Source of the DNA: Chloroflexota bacterium
Lineage (GTDB): Bacteria > Chloroflexota > Dehalococcoidia > UBA2979
DNA: 64,000 nt
NCBI GenBank assembly: GCA_002716405.1
Contig: PBBA01000002.1
Location: 1-64,000 of the forward strand
Reading direction: 5' to 3'
Below, piece after piece: positions 7,401 to 17,490 of the stretch. The position numbers and the translations under genes were made by a program. How positions within the stretch are numbered: position 1 is the stretch's first letter; each line of letters begins with the position of its first letter. The notes beneath the pieces were generated by a model. That model had not been told where the DNA came from, did no database searches, and saw only the letters and a list, made by a program, of their open reading frames with translations.

Positions 7401-8498
7401 TTACCGCACTTCGCGAACTCGAATATTGTCTGGTTGGCGACGCCAAGTCCTAAACTGAACATTTTTAACACCAGCAGATCTTGCGTAATCTTTTGCTTGT
7501 GCAGCCAATCCAGATGGTACATACAAAAGCAAAGGTGCATCTTTTACCTGCAACTCAGACCAAACATACTTTGCCTGTTCACGAGTTAAAGTTTCGCGTG
7601 ACTCCACTTGTGCAATCAATTTTGGTCTTCCACCAGGACGATCAAGTACAACTATATCTGGTAAAATTTTACGACTTCCGCCTTGTACTTCAATAGCCAT
7701 TTGTGGTTCAGGAAGATTCACATAAGTCCGCATATCAGGATTGTCTACATTCGGAAAATCAAAACGTTCTTTCGCAATAGATTGGACAATATCCAGTAAA
7801 TCAGCACGACGACTATCTTCACTACGACGCCAATCAGAAACATCAACTCGCCAAGGACTAATATCACGAGAATTATGAGCAGAAAAATTACCAAGCTGTG
7901 ACCATTGATGGATAATGAAAATAATCGTCATCAATGCAACAACAGGAGCAAGTAAAATAATCGTGAGACCAATTTCTAAAGTTGTTCCAGCTGGCTTTAT
8001 AACGGCAGGTCCTGGGAACATAATCATAGTGAACAATGAAAGTGAAAGAAGTAATAACGCAACAACACTAACCGGTGAAAGGACTGGTGTAGGTGAACTA
8101 GGTAGATTCATTTGAGTCACGTCAACTTGCTGATATGGAAGTTCTTCAGCCACAAGACCATCTTCACTACCAGAGCCACTGGCACCCCCTGCAACTTCCT
8201 CAGCAGAGACAACAGGTTCGATATCGGTGCCTAATTCAACACGTGCTGCAGCAGCATCTTCAAACCAAAGTGAGTTAATATTTATAAAACGTGATTCTTC
8301 TTCAGACACTTCGCTTTCAGGGAAAATTGCACTTACAGGACAAGCAGGCTGACAAGCACCACAGTCAATACAGTCAACAGGGTTGATATACAACATAGCA
8401 TCAACACCTGCTTCGAAATGAATACAATCCACAGGACATGCATCGACACAAGCACGGTCTTGAGTTCCTAAACAAGGTGAGGTAATGACAAATGTCAT
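7401..8498 (-). CDS. Seven-iron ferredoxin fused to two membrane spans and a PD-(D/E)XK-like C-terminal domain
   Basis: This is one uninterrupted 365-aa frame. Residues 1-65 are a 7Fe-type ferredoxin: Cys 9, 17, 21, 43, 46, 49 and 53 in the C-x7-C-x3-C and C-x2-C-x2-C-x3-CP pattern of FdxA, plus an extra Cys25. An acidic Gly/Ser linker (about 65-130) leads to two hydrophobic spans at about 143-162 and 173-196. The cytosolic tail (200-365) has PDIVVLDRPGGRPKLIAQVE followed by LTREQAKYVWSELQ, LLLYVPSG and FRTW. This resembles restriction-nuclease-fold domains, with Asp281 and Glu299 as candidate residues, but the Q-V-E triad is degenerate. Function unknown; a membrane-tethered redox sensor is one inference. 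The gene is divergent from the amidohydrolase. Confidence 0.75.
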   Translation of the reverse strand: MTFVITSPCLGTQDRACVDACPVDCIHFEAGVDAMLYINPVDCIDCGACQPACPVSAIFPESEVSEEESRFININSLWFEDAAAARVELGTDIEPVVSAEEVAGGASGSGSEDGLVAEELPYQQVDVTQMNLPSSPTPVLSPVSVVALLLLSLSLFTMIMFPGPAVIKPAGTTLEIGLTIILLAPVVALMTIIFIIHQWSQLGNFSAHNSRDISPWRVDVSDWRRSEDSRRADLLDIVQSIAKERFDFPNVDNPDMRTYVNLPEPQMAIEVQGGSRKILPDIVVLDRPGGRPKLIAQVESRETLTREQAKYVWSELQVKDAPLLLYVPSGLAAQAKDYARSAGVKNVQFRTWRRQPDNIRVREVR

Positions 8499-8566
8499 AG
8501 AACTTCTCTTCCAACTATATGTAAAATATCAAACTACATATCGACAAATCAAACAATCTTAACAAC

Positions 8567-8595
8567 TTGTAATTCAATTGCCTTAAACTTATAAG
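8567..8595 (+). promoter_or_regulatory. Candidate sigma-70-type promoter for the amidohydrolase gene
   Basis: TTGTAA at 8567-8572 and TATAAG at 8590-8595 are separated by 17 bases. They lie about 70 bases before the ATG at 8665, in the divergent intergenic region. This is a visual match only. Confidence 0.45.
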
Positions 8596-8664
8596 ATCCA
8601 TCAACAGAATTTCAATATATGTCATAATATGCCAAGATAGGTTATATACACAAAGGAAAATCTA

Positions 8665-9528
8665 ATGCCAAATTTGAGCAATCTAACTCCACAAGCTAAA
8701 GAACTACTAGCAGGATCAATTGACATACATGTCCATGCATCTCCAGATCCATTTGCTGAAAGAAAAATGGACGCGCGTGAAACTGTAGCGGCAGCCCAAG
8801 AAGCAGGTATGGGAGGGGTAGTTCTAAAAAGTCATGAATATCCTACTCAACCTCTAGCATGGGCCTTGAACTCAGAATTTAACGATATCAATGTATATGG
8901 AGCATTAGCACTTGATCATCCAGTAGGAGGATTAAATCCAGATGCTTTAGAAACTGCCCTACGAATTGGTACAAAAGTAATTTGGTGGCCAACCTTTGAT
9001 GCAAAATGGTCACGTGACACATTTGGAAGATGGAATTCTTCTGCAGAATCCATAACAGTCTTAAATGAAGAGAACAAACTAAAAAAAGTATGTCATCAAT
9101 TGTTAGATCTAATGGTAGAACACGATGCATTACTTTGTAGTGGCCATTTGTCACCAGATGAAACTCTCGCGTTACTTACTGAAGCCAGAAAAAGAAAAAT
9201 TCGCACTGTTATTACTCATGCAACTTCGTTCAATATTCCCCTTGAAATACAACAACAATTAGCAAATCTAGGTAGTTTTATAGAACAATGTGGAATGCCA
9301 ATTTTTCGAGAAGATGATGAAGGAAAGTCAGCTGTAGAATCGATAGTCACTGATATACGAAACGTAGGTACGGAGCACATCATTTTATCAACCGATCTTG
9401 GACAAGCTTCCAACCCACCTCCTGCAGTAGGATTTGGTTTTTGGATTGAACATTTTATTAACTTAGGATTTAGTACTGAAGCAATCGAACGCATGGTTAA
9501 GCAAAATCCCAAAGAAGCGATTGGATAG
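8665..9528 (+). CDS. Metal-dependent amidohydrolase, DUF6282-like
   Basis: The 287-aa protein has the amidohydrolase-superfamily layout. An N-terminal metal motif DIHVHASPDP (His22, His24) is followed by a loop with VVLKSHEYPT, SGHLSPDETL, VITHATSFNIP and a C-terminal STDLGQASNPP that would supply the last metal-ligand Asp. The family is thought to hydrolyse C-N or related bonds, and this subgroup is largely uncharacterised. A promoter-like pair lies upstream and AAAGGAAAA is the ribosome site. lhgO follows 51 bases later on the same strand, so the two may belong to one organic-acid catabolic unit (inference). Confidence 0.75.
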   Translation: MPNLSNLTPQAKELLAGSIDIHVHASPDPFAERKMDARETVAAAQEAGMGGVVLKSHEYPTQPLAWALNSEFNDINVYGALALDHPVGGLNPDALETALRIGTKVIWWPTFDAKWSRDTFGRWNSSAESITVLNEENKLKKVCHQLLDLMVEHDALLCSGHLSPDETLALLTEARKRKIRTVITHATSFNIPLEIQQQLANLGSFIEQCGMPIFREDDEGKSAVESIVTDIRNVGTEHIILSTDLGQASNPPPAVGFGFWIEHFINLGFSTEAIERMVKQNPKEAIG

Positions 9529-9579
9529 CTATTCGGGTTTTTCATTTTTTAGAAAACGAAGAGAGAGTAGTATAATTTA

Positions 9580-10791
9580 ATGAGTAAACCTTATGACATC
9601 ATAGTAATAGGTGGAGGTATCCTAGGATTATCAAGTGCACGCCACTTATTAACGCATCTTCCAAACTTAAAAATAGGAATTATCGAAAAAGGTACATCAC
9701 TTGCTCAACAACAGACGGGCAACAACAGTGGTGTCGTTCATTCAGGAATCTATTATCGGCCAGGATCACTAAAGGCAAAATTTTGTGTTGAAGGACGTAA
9801 TTCGATGATCGAATTTTGTGAAAAAAATGAAATACCCTTCGACCGCTGTGGAAAATTAATCATTGCAACTTCACCTGATGAATTACCTCGACTAAATGAT
9901 CTTTATGAAAGAGGTATAGCGAATGGAGTCGAAGGACTTGAAAAAGTTGGCCCTGAACGTGCATCAGAAATAGAACCTCATGTCACTACAATTGAAGCAC
10001 TTTGGTCGCCCGCCACAGCTATTGTAGATTACAATGCAGTTACAAATACTTATGCTGAACAATTTCAAGAAATGGGAGGAGATGTTCATTTAGAAACAGA
10101 ACTTTTAGAAATAAAAAAATTATCGACAGGTACTGTACTCGAAACCTCACAGGGTATTTACGAAACAAAACACTTAATCAATTGTGCTGGTTTACATTCT
10201 GACCGTATAGCAAAGCTAATGGGCATTGAACTTGACCTCCAAATCATACCTTTTCGAGGAGAGTATTACACATTAGAAAAGGAATATGAATATTTAGTGA
10301 AAGGTCTTATCTATCCTGTACCAAACCCTGAACTTCCATTCTTAGGCGTTCATTTCACTCGTAATATCAAAGGATACGTCGAAGCAGGTCCTAATGCTGT
10401 CTTAGCAACGGCACGAGAAGGATATAGAAAACGTGATTTCAACTTACGAGACCTAAGTGAGACACTTAGATTCTCAGGATTTTGGAAAGTGGCTTTTCGT
10501 GAGTGGAGAATTGGCCTTGATGAAGTAAATCGCTCATTCCGTAAATCAATATTTACTAAAGATTTGCAAAAAATGATCCCTACAATAGAATCACATCATC
10601 TTAAAACAGGTGGTGCAGGTGTTCGCGCACAAGCAGTTCGAAAAGATGGTTCTTTAATAGATGATTTCGTAATTGAAAAGTCAGCTGAGGCAGTACACGT
10701 TCTTAATGCACCTTCTCCGGGTGCAACTTCCTCCATAGAAATAGGGAAATATATCGCCGACTTAGCAAGGGATACATTCAACCTCAATTAG
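9580..10791 (+). CDS. lhgO: L-2-hydroxyglutarate oxidase (FAD-dependent)
   Basis: The enzyme oxidises L-2-hydroxyglutarate to 2-oxoglutarate and passes electrons to the quinone pool. The N-terminal dinucleotide-binding motif GGGILG is at residues 11-16. Then come [20 protein letters not shown] (the DAO-family loop seen in LhgO), the central PATAIVDYN segment, the [15 protein letters not shown] contact, and a C-terminal [10 protein letters not shown] plus [10 protein letters not shown]. The length of 403 aa matches the family. Other DAO-family oxidases are possible, but the motif set is close to LhgO. The 3' end overlaps the convergent typA by 8 bases. Confidence 0.88.
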   Translation: MSKPYDIIVIGGGILGLSSARHLLTHLPNLKIGIIEKGTSLAQQQTGNNSGVVHSGIYYRPGSLKAKFCVEGRNSMIEFCEKNEIPFDRCGKLIIATSPDELPRLNDLYERGIANGVEGLEKVGPERASEIEPHVTTIEALWSPATAIVDYNAVTNTYAEQFQEMGGDVHLETELLEIKKLSTGTVLETSQGIYETKHLINCAGLHSDRIAKLMGIELDLQIIPFRGEYYTLEKEYEYLVKGLIYPVPNPELPFLGVHFTRNIKGYVEAGPNAVLATAREGYRKRDFNLRDLSETLRFSGFWKVAFREWRIGLDEVNRSFRKSIFTKDLQKMIPTIESHHLKTGGAGVRAQAVRKDGSLIDDFVIEKSAEAVHVLNAPSPGATSSIEIGKYIADLARDTFNLN

Positions 10792-12592
10792 ATAGCCGGC
10801 GTCGCCGATTTTGATTTAAAATTACCTTACGTAACCTTAATGAATTAGGAGTAATTTCAAGACATTCATCATCACGTAATAATTCAAGTGCAAGTTCTAA
10901 TGATAATGGTTTAGGTGGTGTAAGTTTTTCTGTTTGATCTGCAGACGCTGCTCGCATATTAGTAAGTTTTTTTTCTTTTGTTGGGTTCACATCCATATCA
11001 CCGGCACGTGAGTTTTCACCGACAATCATACCTTCATAAACTGCTACCCCGGGACCGATGAACAAAGTTCCTCTTTCCTGAAGATTTAACAAAGCAAATG
11101 TAGTGGTATCGCCTAAACGATCAGCTACCAAACTTCCATTAGAATGAGAGTTTAATTCTCCATACCATGGCTCGTATCCGTGAAAAACATGATGCACAAT
11201 CCCTGTACCTCTTGTTTCAGTTAAAAATTGAGTATGAAACCCTATTAAACCTCTTGAAGGAATATTATATTCAACACGTATCCTCCCAGAGCCATGATTA
11301 ATAGTATTCACCATCTTACCTTTACGTAATGCTAATAATTGTGTCACAGTTCCTAAGTATTCTTCGGGGATATCAATGGTGACAAATTCAATTGGTTCTA
11401 ATAAATTATCATCCACCATTTTAGTTACCACCTGAGGACGTCCAACAGTAAGCTCAAATCCTTCTCGCCTTAAGTTTTCGATTAAAATTGCAAGTTGCAA
11501 TTCACCACGACCTTGTACTATCCAAGCATCAGGTCGATCAGATTCAACCACTCTGAGTGCCACATTACCTACTAATTCTGAATCAAGTCGATTTTTAAGA
11601 AGTCGTGCAGTAAGTTGACTGCCTTCACGTCCTGAGAATGGTGAAGTATTAATACCTATCAACATTGAAAGACTAGGTTCATCTACTGTAATCCCAGGGA
11701 GAGATTGAGGATCATCTAAATCAGCAAGAGTTTCACCAATGGTAACTTCATTAATGCCAGCAATGGCGACTATTTCTCCCGCAGATGCTTCATCAGTTTC
11801 ATGGCGATCCAATGCTTCTGTTACATACAGTTGTCCGATAGTCGCACGTTCTATGGTGCCATCAACACGACACCATGCAACTTGTTGCCCTTTTTTAATA
11901 ATTCCATTCACAATCCTACATAAAGCTAATCGGCCTAGATACGGTGATGCATCGAGATTAGTTACCAATGCTTGTAATGGATGTCCGATTTGGTACTTAG
12001 GTGGCGGAATATGAGAAAGTAAAAGATCTGAAAGTGGAGTTAGATCTTCACCAACAACCTCAGGATCAAGAGACGCTTGACCATTTTTTGCATTGCAATA
12101 GACAATGGGAAATTCAATTTGCTCTTCATTAGCATCCAAATCAAGAAATAATTCATACACTTCATCTATTACTTCACGTATACGAGAATCGGGGCGATCA
12201 ATTTTATTAATTACAAGAATAATAGGTAACCCACGTTCAAGCGCTTTTCTTAATACAAAGCGAGTTTGGGGAAGTGGTCCTTCAGACGCATCAACTAATA
12301 GAAGCACTCCGTCAACCATAGTTAATCCACGCTCAACCTCACCACCAAAATCTGCATGTCCGGGAGTATCAATAATATTGATTTTTACATCTCCCAGTCG
12401 GACCGCGGTATTTTTTGCAAGAATAGTTATACCTTTTTCACGTTCAAGATCGTTAGAATCCATAACTCTTTCAGGCATTTCAAAACGCTGATCTAACTGA
12501 CCTGACTGTTGGAGCATTGCGTCAACTAATGTTGTTTTACCATGATCTACATGTGCAATAATTGCTACGTTACGAATATCTTGACGAGCCAT
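10784..12592 (-). CDS. typA: Ribosome-associated GTPase TypA/BipA
   Basis: A translational GTPase of the EF-G/LepA group that binds 70S ribosomes and helps large-subunit assembly under stress. The 602-aa protein has the G domain (AHVDHGKTT at residues 13-21, [17 protein letters not shown]), domain II, the EF-G-like domains III and V ([17 protein letters not shown]) and the TypA-specific C-terminal domain ending [19 protein letters not shown] lies about 10 bases before the ATG. A stronger GGAGGT is about 50 bases upstream but serves no long frame. Transcribed alone, convergent with lhgO. Confidence 0.97.
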   Translation of the reverse strand: MARQDIRNVAIIAHVDHGKTTLVDAMLQQSGQLDQRFEMPERVMDSNDLEREKGITILAKNTAVRLGDVKINIIDTPGHADFGGEVERGLTMVDGVLLLVDASEGPLPQTRFVLRKALERGLPIILVINKIDRPDSRIREVIDEVYELFLDLDANEEQIEFPIVYCNAKNGQASLDPEVVGEDLTPLSDLLLSHIPPPKYQIGHPLQALVTNLDASPYLGRLALCRIVNGIIKKGQQVAWCRVDGTIERATIGQLYVTEALDRHETDEASAGEIVAIAGINEVTIGETLADLDDPQSLPGITVDEPSLSMLIGINTSPFSGREGSQLTARLLKNRLDSELVGNVALRVVESDRPDAWIVQGRGELQLAILIENLRREGFELTVGRPQVVTKMVDDNLLEPIEFVTIDIPEEYLGTVTQLLALRKGKMVNTINHGSGRIRVEYNIPSRGLIGFHTQFLTETRGTGIVHHVFHGYEPWYGELNSHSNGSLVADRLGDTTTFALLNLQERGTLFIGPGVAVYEGMIVGENSRAGDMDVNPTKEKKLTNMRAASADQTEKLTPPKPLSLELALELLRDDECLEITPNSLRLRKVILNQNRRRRLSN

Positions 12593-12703
12593 CAGTTGTC
12601 GATCACCTACACTAGGTTGTGACAGATCATGTTGATTAATTGTTGACCTCCAACGTTGCTATTAGTTCCATTTTCTCAATATTTAATAAAAAAATTTATA
12701 TCA

Positions 12704-13195
12704 CTACTGATGTTCACTGTTCATCATCAACCGATTATCATGCTCTAAAACAACAGTAACCCCAAACCATGCACAGCGAGAAAATGCATCAGTGTTTAAT
12801 ACAACTTCACCGTGTTTCAATAGTTCTTTTTCAATTCCTGGAGTGTTGACAGGGTATTCCCCACATTTCTCCGGCCTAACCGCATCATGATTACCACAAA
12901 AACCTCTACCATCTTCTTGTGGTAAAAAAGCACTACAACGAAATCTAGTAGGTGAATATTCAAGCTGATCTTGTTCTAATAGGTCTCTATCAATCCACTG
13001 ATCATTATTTTCACCACTTTTTATTATTGGAATAATTAAAGGTTCACCGTTATTTATTGAAGCATATTGATCTGTTGGTAGCGAACCCCAAGTCCAATAG
13101 CCGTCAGTACGACGAGAATCACAGCAATCACCACATCCATTGCATTCTATAGATCGAGCTTCAGAAAGCGTCATGTATTTTCTATGGGTATCCAT
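12704..13195 (-). CDS. YkgJ-type Cys-cluster (Fe-S or zinc-binding) protein
   Basis: The 163-aa protein carries the CxxCxxCC signature of the YkgJ/UPF0153 family at residues 18-25 (CNGCGDCC). Further cysteines follow at RCSAF, FCGNHD, EKCGEYP and SRCAWFG, enough for a metal or Fe-S site. The biochemical role of the family is unsettled. It is the last gene of a minus-strand trio (P-loop protein > MFS > this gene), 21 bases after the MFS stop. TAGGA precedes the ATG. Confidence 0.85.
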   Translation of the reverse strand: MDTHRKYMTLSEARSIECNGCGDCCDSRRTDGYWTWGSLPTDQYASINNGEPLIIPIIKSGENNDQWIDRDLLEQDQLEYSPTRFRCSAFLPQEDGRGFCGNHDAVRPEKCGEYPVNTPGIEKELLKHGEVVLNTDAFSRCAWFGVTVVLEHDNRLMMNSEHQ

Positions 13196-13216
13196 TAAAG
13201 TCCTAATTTATTCTAT

Positions 13217-14482
13217 CTATGCAATTTTACGTAGTCGTGAATCGAAGGTTAAGTATATAAGTACACCTGCAATCAGTATCAACCCTAGCAATCGAACGAC
13301 CAATTGAGGACCCCAGATATCCATCAATAAAGCAATACCAAAACTACCGAAACCCATCAGGCTAAACTGCATCATATAAATAGCCATTATCCTGCCTCGA
13401 AAAGTTGAATCGACATACTCTTGAAGTAGTATTTGCCCTATTGCTTGTCGACCAGCAGAACCGATTCCTACAATCGCGAATCCCACAAAACCAAACAAAA
13501 AAAGACTGGTTAATGACACACTGACTAAACCTATACCTATAACAATCGCACTGGTGGCATACAATAATCCTCGGAATTTACGCATACGCATATTTGCAAG
13601 TACTAATGCCCCCAACAGCGCACCTATCCCCATCCCCATTTGTAATATCCCAAGAGTAGTTCCTGAGTCACCAAAGACATCAGCAACATAGCCAGGAAGT
13701 AAAGCCCTTATCGGCATCCCCAAAAATGTTGAAAAGAAGGAAAATAGTAAGACTGTGAATATTAATTTATCGCGAAATAAATAACGGATACCTTCGAATA
13801 AATCTTGCCAAGCTGAATTTTTTTTCGCAACTACGTTGTCGGCAACCTGAAGCGATGAAGACTTACTAAAAGAGTGTGGATCACTAACCATAATTTCCTC
13901 TTTAGAAAGAATCGTAATTTTGAAAAGCATACCAACTGACAAGGCATACAATATTGCAATTAACAAATAAACAAATTCAGCGCCTGCAATATCTATCCCA
14001 ACACCTGCAATAGCAGGACCTATCATTTGCATTAAGTTCATCCCTGCAGAATTTAATGGCACTGCATTATTCAAACGACCCAATCCTACTACTTCAGGCA
14101 GAATAGCCACGCGTGCAGGCATAACCAAAGACATCACCATGCCCTGTACAATCGAGGCAATCACAAGATGGAAAAAAATTAAACTTTCGAATAGAACCAG
14201 TAACCCTACAGCTAACGACAAAAACAAACTAAAAGTTTGTCCGATCTGAAGTAGCAATCTCTTAGAAAATCTATCTGCAAAAATACCACCAAAGGGAGAG
14301 AGTAAAAGTGTCGGTATCCCACCGCCTATAACAATAATTCCTAATGAAGCAAATGTTCCCGTTAAATCATATGCAAGGTATCCTCGTACAATCATTTGCA
14401 TACTCATAGCAGCATTCCAAAAAAGCATCGCACCCATATACCATCGAAAAGAAACTAACGTAAATGCTGAAAAAAGATTCAT
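13217..14482 (-). CDS. MFS transporter, MFS_3/EntS-like exporter
   Basis: The 421-aa protein shows twelve probable membrane spans. It has the MFS loop 2-3 motif GGIFADRFSKRLLL after the second span and a long basic/polar central loop (about 195-225) between the two six-span halves. The N-terminus (FRWYMGAMLFWNAAMSMQM) matches the MFS_3 branch, whose members export siderophores or drugs. The substrate is unknown. It lies 2 bases after the P-loop gene and is translationally close to the Cys-cluster gene. A second member of the same branch is at 30587-31828. Confidence 0.88.
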   Translation of the reverse strand: MNLFSAFTLVSFRWYMGAMLFWNAAMSMQMIVRGYLAYDLTGTFASLGIIVIGGGIPTLLLSPFGGIFADRFSKRLLLQIGQTFSLFLSLAVGLLVLFESLIFFHLVIASIVQGMVMSLVMPARVAILPEVVGLGRLNNAVPLNSAGMNLMQMIGPAIAGVGIDIAGAEFVYLLIAILYALSVGMLFKITILSKEEIMVSDPHSFSKSSSLQVADNVVAKKNSAWQDLFEGIRYLFRDKLIFTVLLFSFFSTFLGMPIRALLPGYVADVFGDSGTTLGILQMGMGIGALLGALVLANMRMRKFRGLLYATSAIVIGIGLVSVSLTSLFLFGFVGFAIVGIGSAGRQAIGQILLQEYVDSTFRGRIMAIYMMQFSLMGFGSFGIALLMDIWGPQLVVRLLGLILIAGVLIYLTFDSRLRKIA

Positions 14483-14484
14483 AA

Positions 14485-15030
14485 TTAGTTTGATAGATCC
14501 AACAAAGCCAGACCTCGTGCTATAACATCTTGAACTCTATCTGCTGTAACAGAAGGAGTAAGATCATTGGAATTATCAATAACCAATCCCGATAATATCT
14601 TTGCTTCAATTTCTGCTGAGATTTTTTTATGTACCGACTTTGAATACTCCAGTAAAGGTGAATCTAGTAATTTTTCTTCGATAACGTTGAGTTGAGGCAT
14701 TAAGGTAATAAATTGAATATCAATTTCAGTGCCAGCTAATGACTTCTTATACCATTCTAATTTTTCACTAAATATTGAATCGATAATAATAGCTGAGTAC
14801 CTTTTCGAACACGCATTAAGTGCAATTACAGAAGCATTCATCACATTAAGCTCGTCTTGTTCAATCGATTGCTTATCTGTGTGCCAAGGATATCGAAATC
14901 CTGCTTTGATCATTCGACGCAAATCATCTGAATCTATAAGCAGCATCCGATCAAATCGTTCACATAATGCCAAAGCCATTTCAAGATGACCAGATCCTTT
15001 AGTTCCAGAAATGAGAATGATTTGATTCAT
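14485..15030 (-). CDS. P-loop kinase-like protein with degenerate Walker A
   Basis: The 181-aa protein begins IILISGTKGSGHLEM, where small kinases carry GxxxxGK[ST]. The Lys is replaced by His15 and the Ser/Thr by Leu16, so nucleotide binding in the standard way is doubtful. Following elements fit the fold: a LLIDSDDLRRMI strand and helix similar to phosphotransferase acceptor-binding regions, and a YSAIIIDSIF Walker-B-like strand. No exact family is recognised. It is first in the trio with the MFS exporter and the Cys-cluster protein, 3 bases before the MFS start. Confidence 0.6.
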   Translation of the reverse strand: MNQIILISGTKGSGHLEMALALCERFDRMLLIDSDDLRRMIKAGFRYPWHTDKQSIEQDELNVMNASVIALNACSKRYSAIIIDSIFSEKLEWYKKSLAGTEIDIQFITLMPQLNVIEEKLLDSPLLEYSKSVHKKISAEIEAKILSGLVIDNSNDLTPSVTADRVQDVIARGLALLDLSN

Positions 15031-15098
15031 CTAATATGCTTTCAGAGTAGTTCATCAAGTATAAAACTAAATTGCCTAATATTTAGAAAAAATCACAA

Positions 15099-15134
15099 AA
15101 AAAGAAGCCCCAACTATAGTTGAGGCTTCTTTTT
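15099..15134. terminator. Bidirectional intrinsic terminator
   Basis: The arms AAGAAGCC and GGCTTCTT enclose an inner CAACTATAGTTG palindrome with one C/A mismatch. A-rich sequence on the left and TTTTT on the right make it a terminator in both directions. It lies between the two-TM protein gene (which it would terminate on the minus strand) and the P-loop gene. Symmetric T-tracts set it apart from the loopless palindromes at 2039 and 6544. Confidence 0.85.
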
Positions 15135-15150
15135 GTTAATGAATTATTTT

Positions 15151-15456
15151 TTATCGTAACAAACGACTACGGTAAAATTTATCAGTTGCATCAGCAATAC
15201 TCATCAATGCAATGGTATTCCAAATAACACTTCCATCTATATCAATTAAAGCCAATGGTTCAAAGCCAACTGCATTATTCAACAAAATACCTAATACAGC
15301 TACAACAACCCATAAGATCAATCGATCGCCTGATAAACCAGTACCGGCAATTTTATTCGGTACATACGAACCTATCAAGTCATTAACAACATCCGCTACT
15401 CTTGCCAATCCTAATGCTATCACTAGCAATACAAGAACTGCTTCCCAACTCATCAT
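15151..15456 (-). CDS. Small membrane protein of unknown function
   Basis: The 101-aa protein has an N-terminal hydrophobic stretch (AVLVLLVIALGLARV) and a second span (ILWVVVAVLGILLNNAV), followed by a third, weakly hydrophobic region (IWNTIALMSIADA) and a basic tail RSRLLR. No family recognised. Two ATGs are adjacent (15456 and 15453). The AGGAGG ends one base before the first, so the second is the more likely start. It appears monocistronic, with its own terminator at 15099-15134. Confidence 0.65.
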   Translation of the reverse strand: MMSWEAVLVLLVIALGLARVADVVNDLIGSYVPNKIAGTGLSGDRLILWVVVAVLGILLNNAVGFEPLALIDIDGSVIWNTIALMSIADATDKFYRSRLLR

Positions 15457-15580
15457 GCCTCCTAGAAGAAATGTTAATCAGCATGTACTAATTAACAGTT
15501 AATTCAATGATCATGCGTTCTCGAAACTCTGTCAATATCAATTTCGACAATATATATAGATAATTTGAATAAGCAGTTGA

Positions 15581-16168
15581 CTAATTAAATTTTTTGTAGT
15601 ATAGATCTACTGCACTAAGTAACATCTTTGCTGAGGGATTATCACCTGCATATGCACTGAGATATTCAAAATGTACTTCACTGAAGGTGTCAATTAGAAA
15701 CACACCACCAAGTTGAGCAGCATCTCCTTGGACTTGCTTGGGGAAAAAGCCTTTTAACAAAGTCCTGAACCCTGCCCACCATAACCTTGGCGAAAGTAAT
15801 GCTACTAAAGGCGGTCGCTTCGCTCCAAGAGCATCATAGACATTTCTTTCAGGGTTTGTGTATAAAGGAACAGTTAATCCAGTTTCCTCAACAAAATCCT
15901 GAGCCATCAAAGCTGTCCCGTTACCAATAACTATAGGCGTAATTCCTAAAGACAAAATTTTCTTCCATACATTTCGTAACTCATGTAACTGTTCACGACA
16001 AAATTGGCAACCAAAATGACGGACAAGCACAATTAATACAGGAGAGTTGGACCATAGATCTCCAAGTCGAACTTTCTCATTGTTTGGAGTCAGTATTTCT
16101 ATATCGCTTGTCTCCTGAGAAATATTTGACACATCATCTCCTTGCTGTAACTTCATTAATTTTACCAT
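15581..16168 (-). CDS. Peroxiredoxin-like (AhpC/TSA, thioredoxin-fold) protein
   Basis: The 195-aa protein has a thioredoxin fold with the active-site-like motif FGCQFCREQL (CxxC), preceded by PVLIVLVRHF and followed by ITPIVIGNG, as in the PRXL2/AhpC-TSA-like group. The conserved ALGAKRPPL segment leads into a LPxxVQGDxxQLGG-like region (PKQVQGDAAQLGGVFLID) typical of this subfamily, which is proposed to reduce peroxides or protein disulfides. No signal peptide. It is divergent from the CoA-transferase genes. Start uncertain between Met1 and Met5. Confidence 0.75.
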   Translation of the reverse strand: MVKLMKLQQGDDVSNISQETSDIEILTPNNEKVRLGDLWSNSPVLIVLVRHFGCQFCREQLHELRNVWKKILSLGITPIVIGNGTALMAQDFVEETGLTVPLYTNPERNVYDALGAKRPPLVALLSPRLWWAGFRTLLKGFFPKQVQGDAAQLGGVFLIDTFSEVHFEYLSAYAGDNPSAKMLLSAVDLYYKKFN

Positions 16169-16272
16169 CGATAAAAATTATGAAAGTGATATCGTAATAC
16201 AACATTTTTTCTAGGAACATGTTACATTCAACCCCAAATTAGAATCGATAAATTTAGCAATTGTAGGAAGCT

Positions 16273-17478
16273 ATGCAGCAATTACTAGAAGGGTTACGAG
16301 TCCTCGAACTATCTAATAATGTTGCAGGTCCATTCACTGGTAAACTTCTTGCAGAATACGGAGCAGATGTCGTTAAAATCGAACCACTGGAAGGTGATTC
16401 TGCAAGGCATCAAGGTCCTTATAAGGATGATATTCCGAATGTTGAAACGTCACTATTATTCCTTCATCTCAACACTAATAAGAAATCAATTACGTTAAAT
16501 TTTGAATCAGAAAATGCAGTTGATATCACTAAGAAATTTATCGATAAAACTGACATTGTTATAGAAAGTTTTGCACCGGGGCAAATGGAGAATTGGGGCT
16601 TAAGTTATGAAGCTTTAGCAAAAGATCACGAAGATTTGATAATGGCATCTATAACTCCCTTCGGACAATCTGGACCATGGAAAGACTATAAAGCTTCAGA
16701 AATTGTACTTCAGGCTCTAGGTGGACCATTACATGCCAATGGTTCCGCGTTCCGTGAACCAATAAAAAGTGGTGGCAACATTGCACAGTATCATACAGGT
16801 ATAGCGACTGCATTTGCATGCATTGCTGCAAGATTAAGAATAATTCGTGGAGGGCGAGGAGATCACATAGATCAGTCAATTTATGAAGCTCAGGCTGGGT
16901 TTAGAGATAGGCGAACATCTTTTACAACCGGGACTTCATATACAGGTTATGTAGCAAAAAGACAGCCACCAGGCGCACGCCCAGCATCAGGTCCCAGAAT
17001 GACTACGGATGGATATGCAAATATTTTTGCATCTGGGAGTCGGAGATTTCCTGCTGCATTAGACTTAATTGGACGTCCTGATCTCAAAGATCATCCGGAT
17101 GCCAAAAAACAGCCCCATCTTTTCTCACAAGAATTTGCATCGGAATTAGAAGGTTCTTGGATGGCATGGTTAATAAATAGAGATAAAAAAACAGCAATCG
17201 CAGAAACACAAGAAATTGGTCTACTCGGTGGAGCAATTTATACTACAAAAGACCTTATTGAAGATGAGCATTATAGAAGTCGAGAAGTCTGGGATACTAT
17301 AGACCACCCTGTTGCAGGATCTGCTGCCTACACAGGCCGACAGATTTTACTCTCAGAAACTTCGCGAAAAAAACCATTACGTGCTCCATTATTAGGTGAA
17401 CACAATAATGAAATTTACGCAGAAATTGGATTTACAAAAAAAGATATCGATGAAATGAAAAAAAACGGAATAATCTAA
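16273..17478 (+). CDS. CaiB/BaiF-type CoA transferase, first of a pair
   Basis: A family III CoA-transferase (401 aa), which moves CoA between carboxylic acids. It opens LEGLRVLELSNNVAGPF and has AEYGADVVKIEPLEGDSAR, NTNKKSITLNF and ITPFGQSGPWKDY, all diagnostic of the family. At the position of the family's catalytic Asp the motif reads IAQYHTG, with Gln172 where Asp is expected (about residue 169 in formyl-CoA transferase). Activity of this chain alone is therefore uncertain. AGGAAG is 2 bases before the ATG. The second transferase starts 12 bases after its stop, suggesting a heteromeric pair. Confidence 0.9.
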   Translation: MQQLLEGLRVLELSNNVAGPFTGKLLAEYGADVVKIEPLEGDSARHQGPYKDDIPNVETSLLFLHLNTNKKSITLNFESENAVDITKKFIDKTDIVIESFAPGQMENWGLSYEALAKDHEDLIMASITPFGQSGPWKDYKASEIVLQALGGPLHANGSAFREPIKSGGNIAQYHTGIATAFACIAARLRIIRGGRGDHIDQSIYEAQAGFRDRRTSFTTGTSYTGYVAKRQPPGARPASGPRMTTDGYANIFASGSRRFPAALDLIGRPDLKDHPDAKKQPHLFSQEFASELEGSWMAWLINRDKKTAIAETQEIGLLGGAIYTTKDLIEDEHYRSREVWDTIDHPVAGSAAYTGRQILLSETSRKKPLRAPLLGEHNNEIYAEIGFTKKDIDEMKKNGII

Positions 17479-17490
17479 TAAGAGGAAAAA

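Noticed and set aside
12593..12645. Small leader peptide or rare ATT start upstream of typA behind a GGAGGT
   Set aside because: The short frame (8 codons) is not convincing, spacing is too long for its ATG, and AGGTGA serves the typA start.
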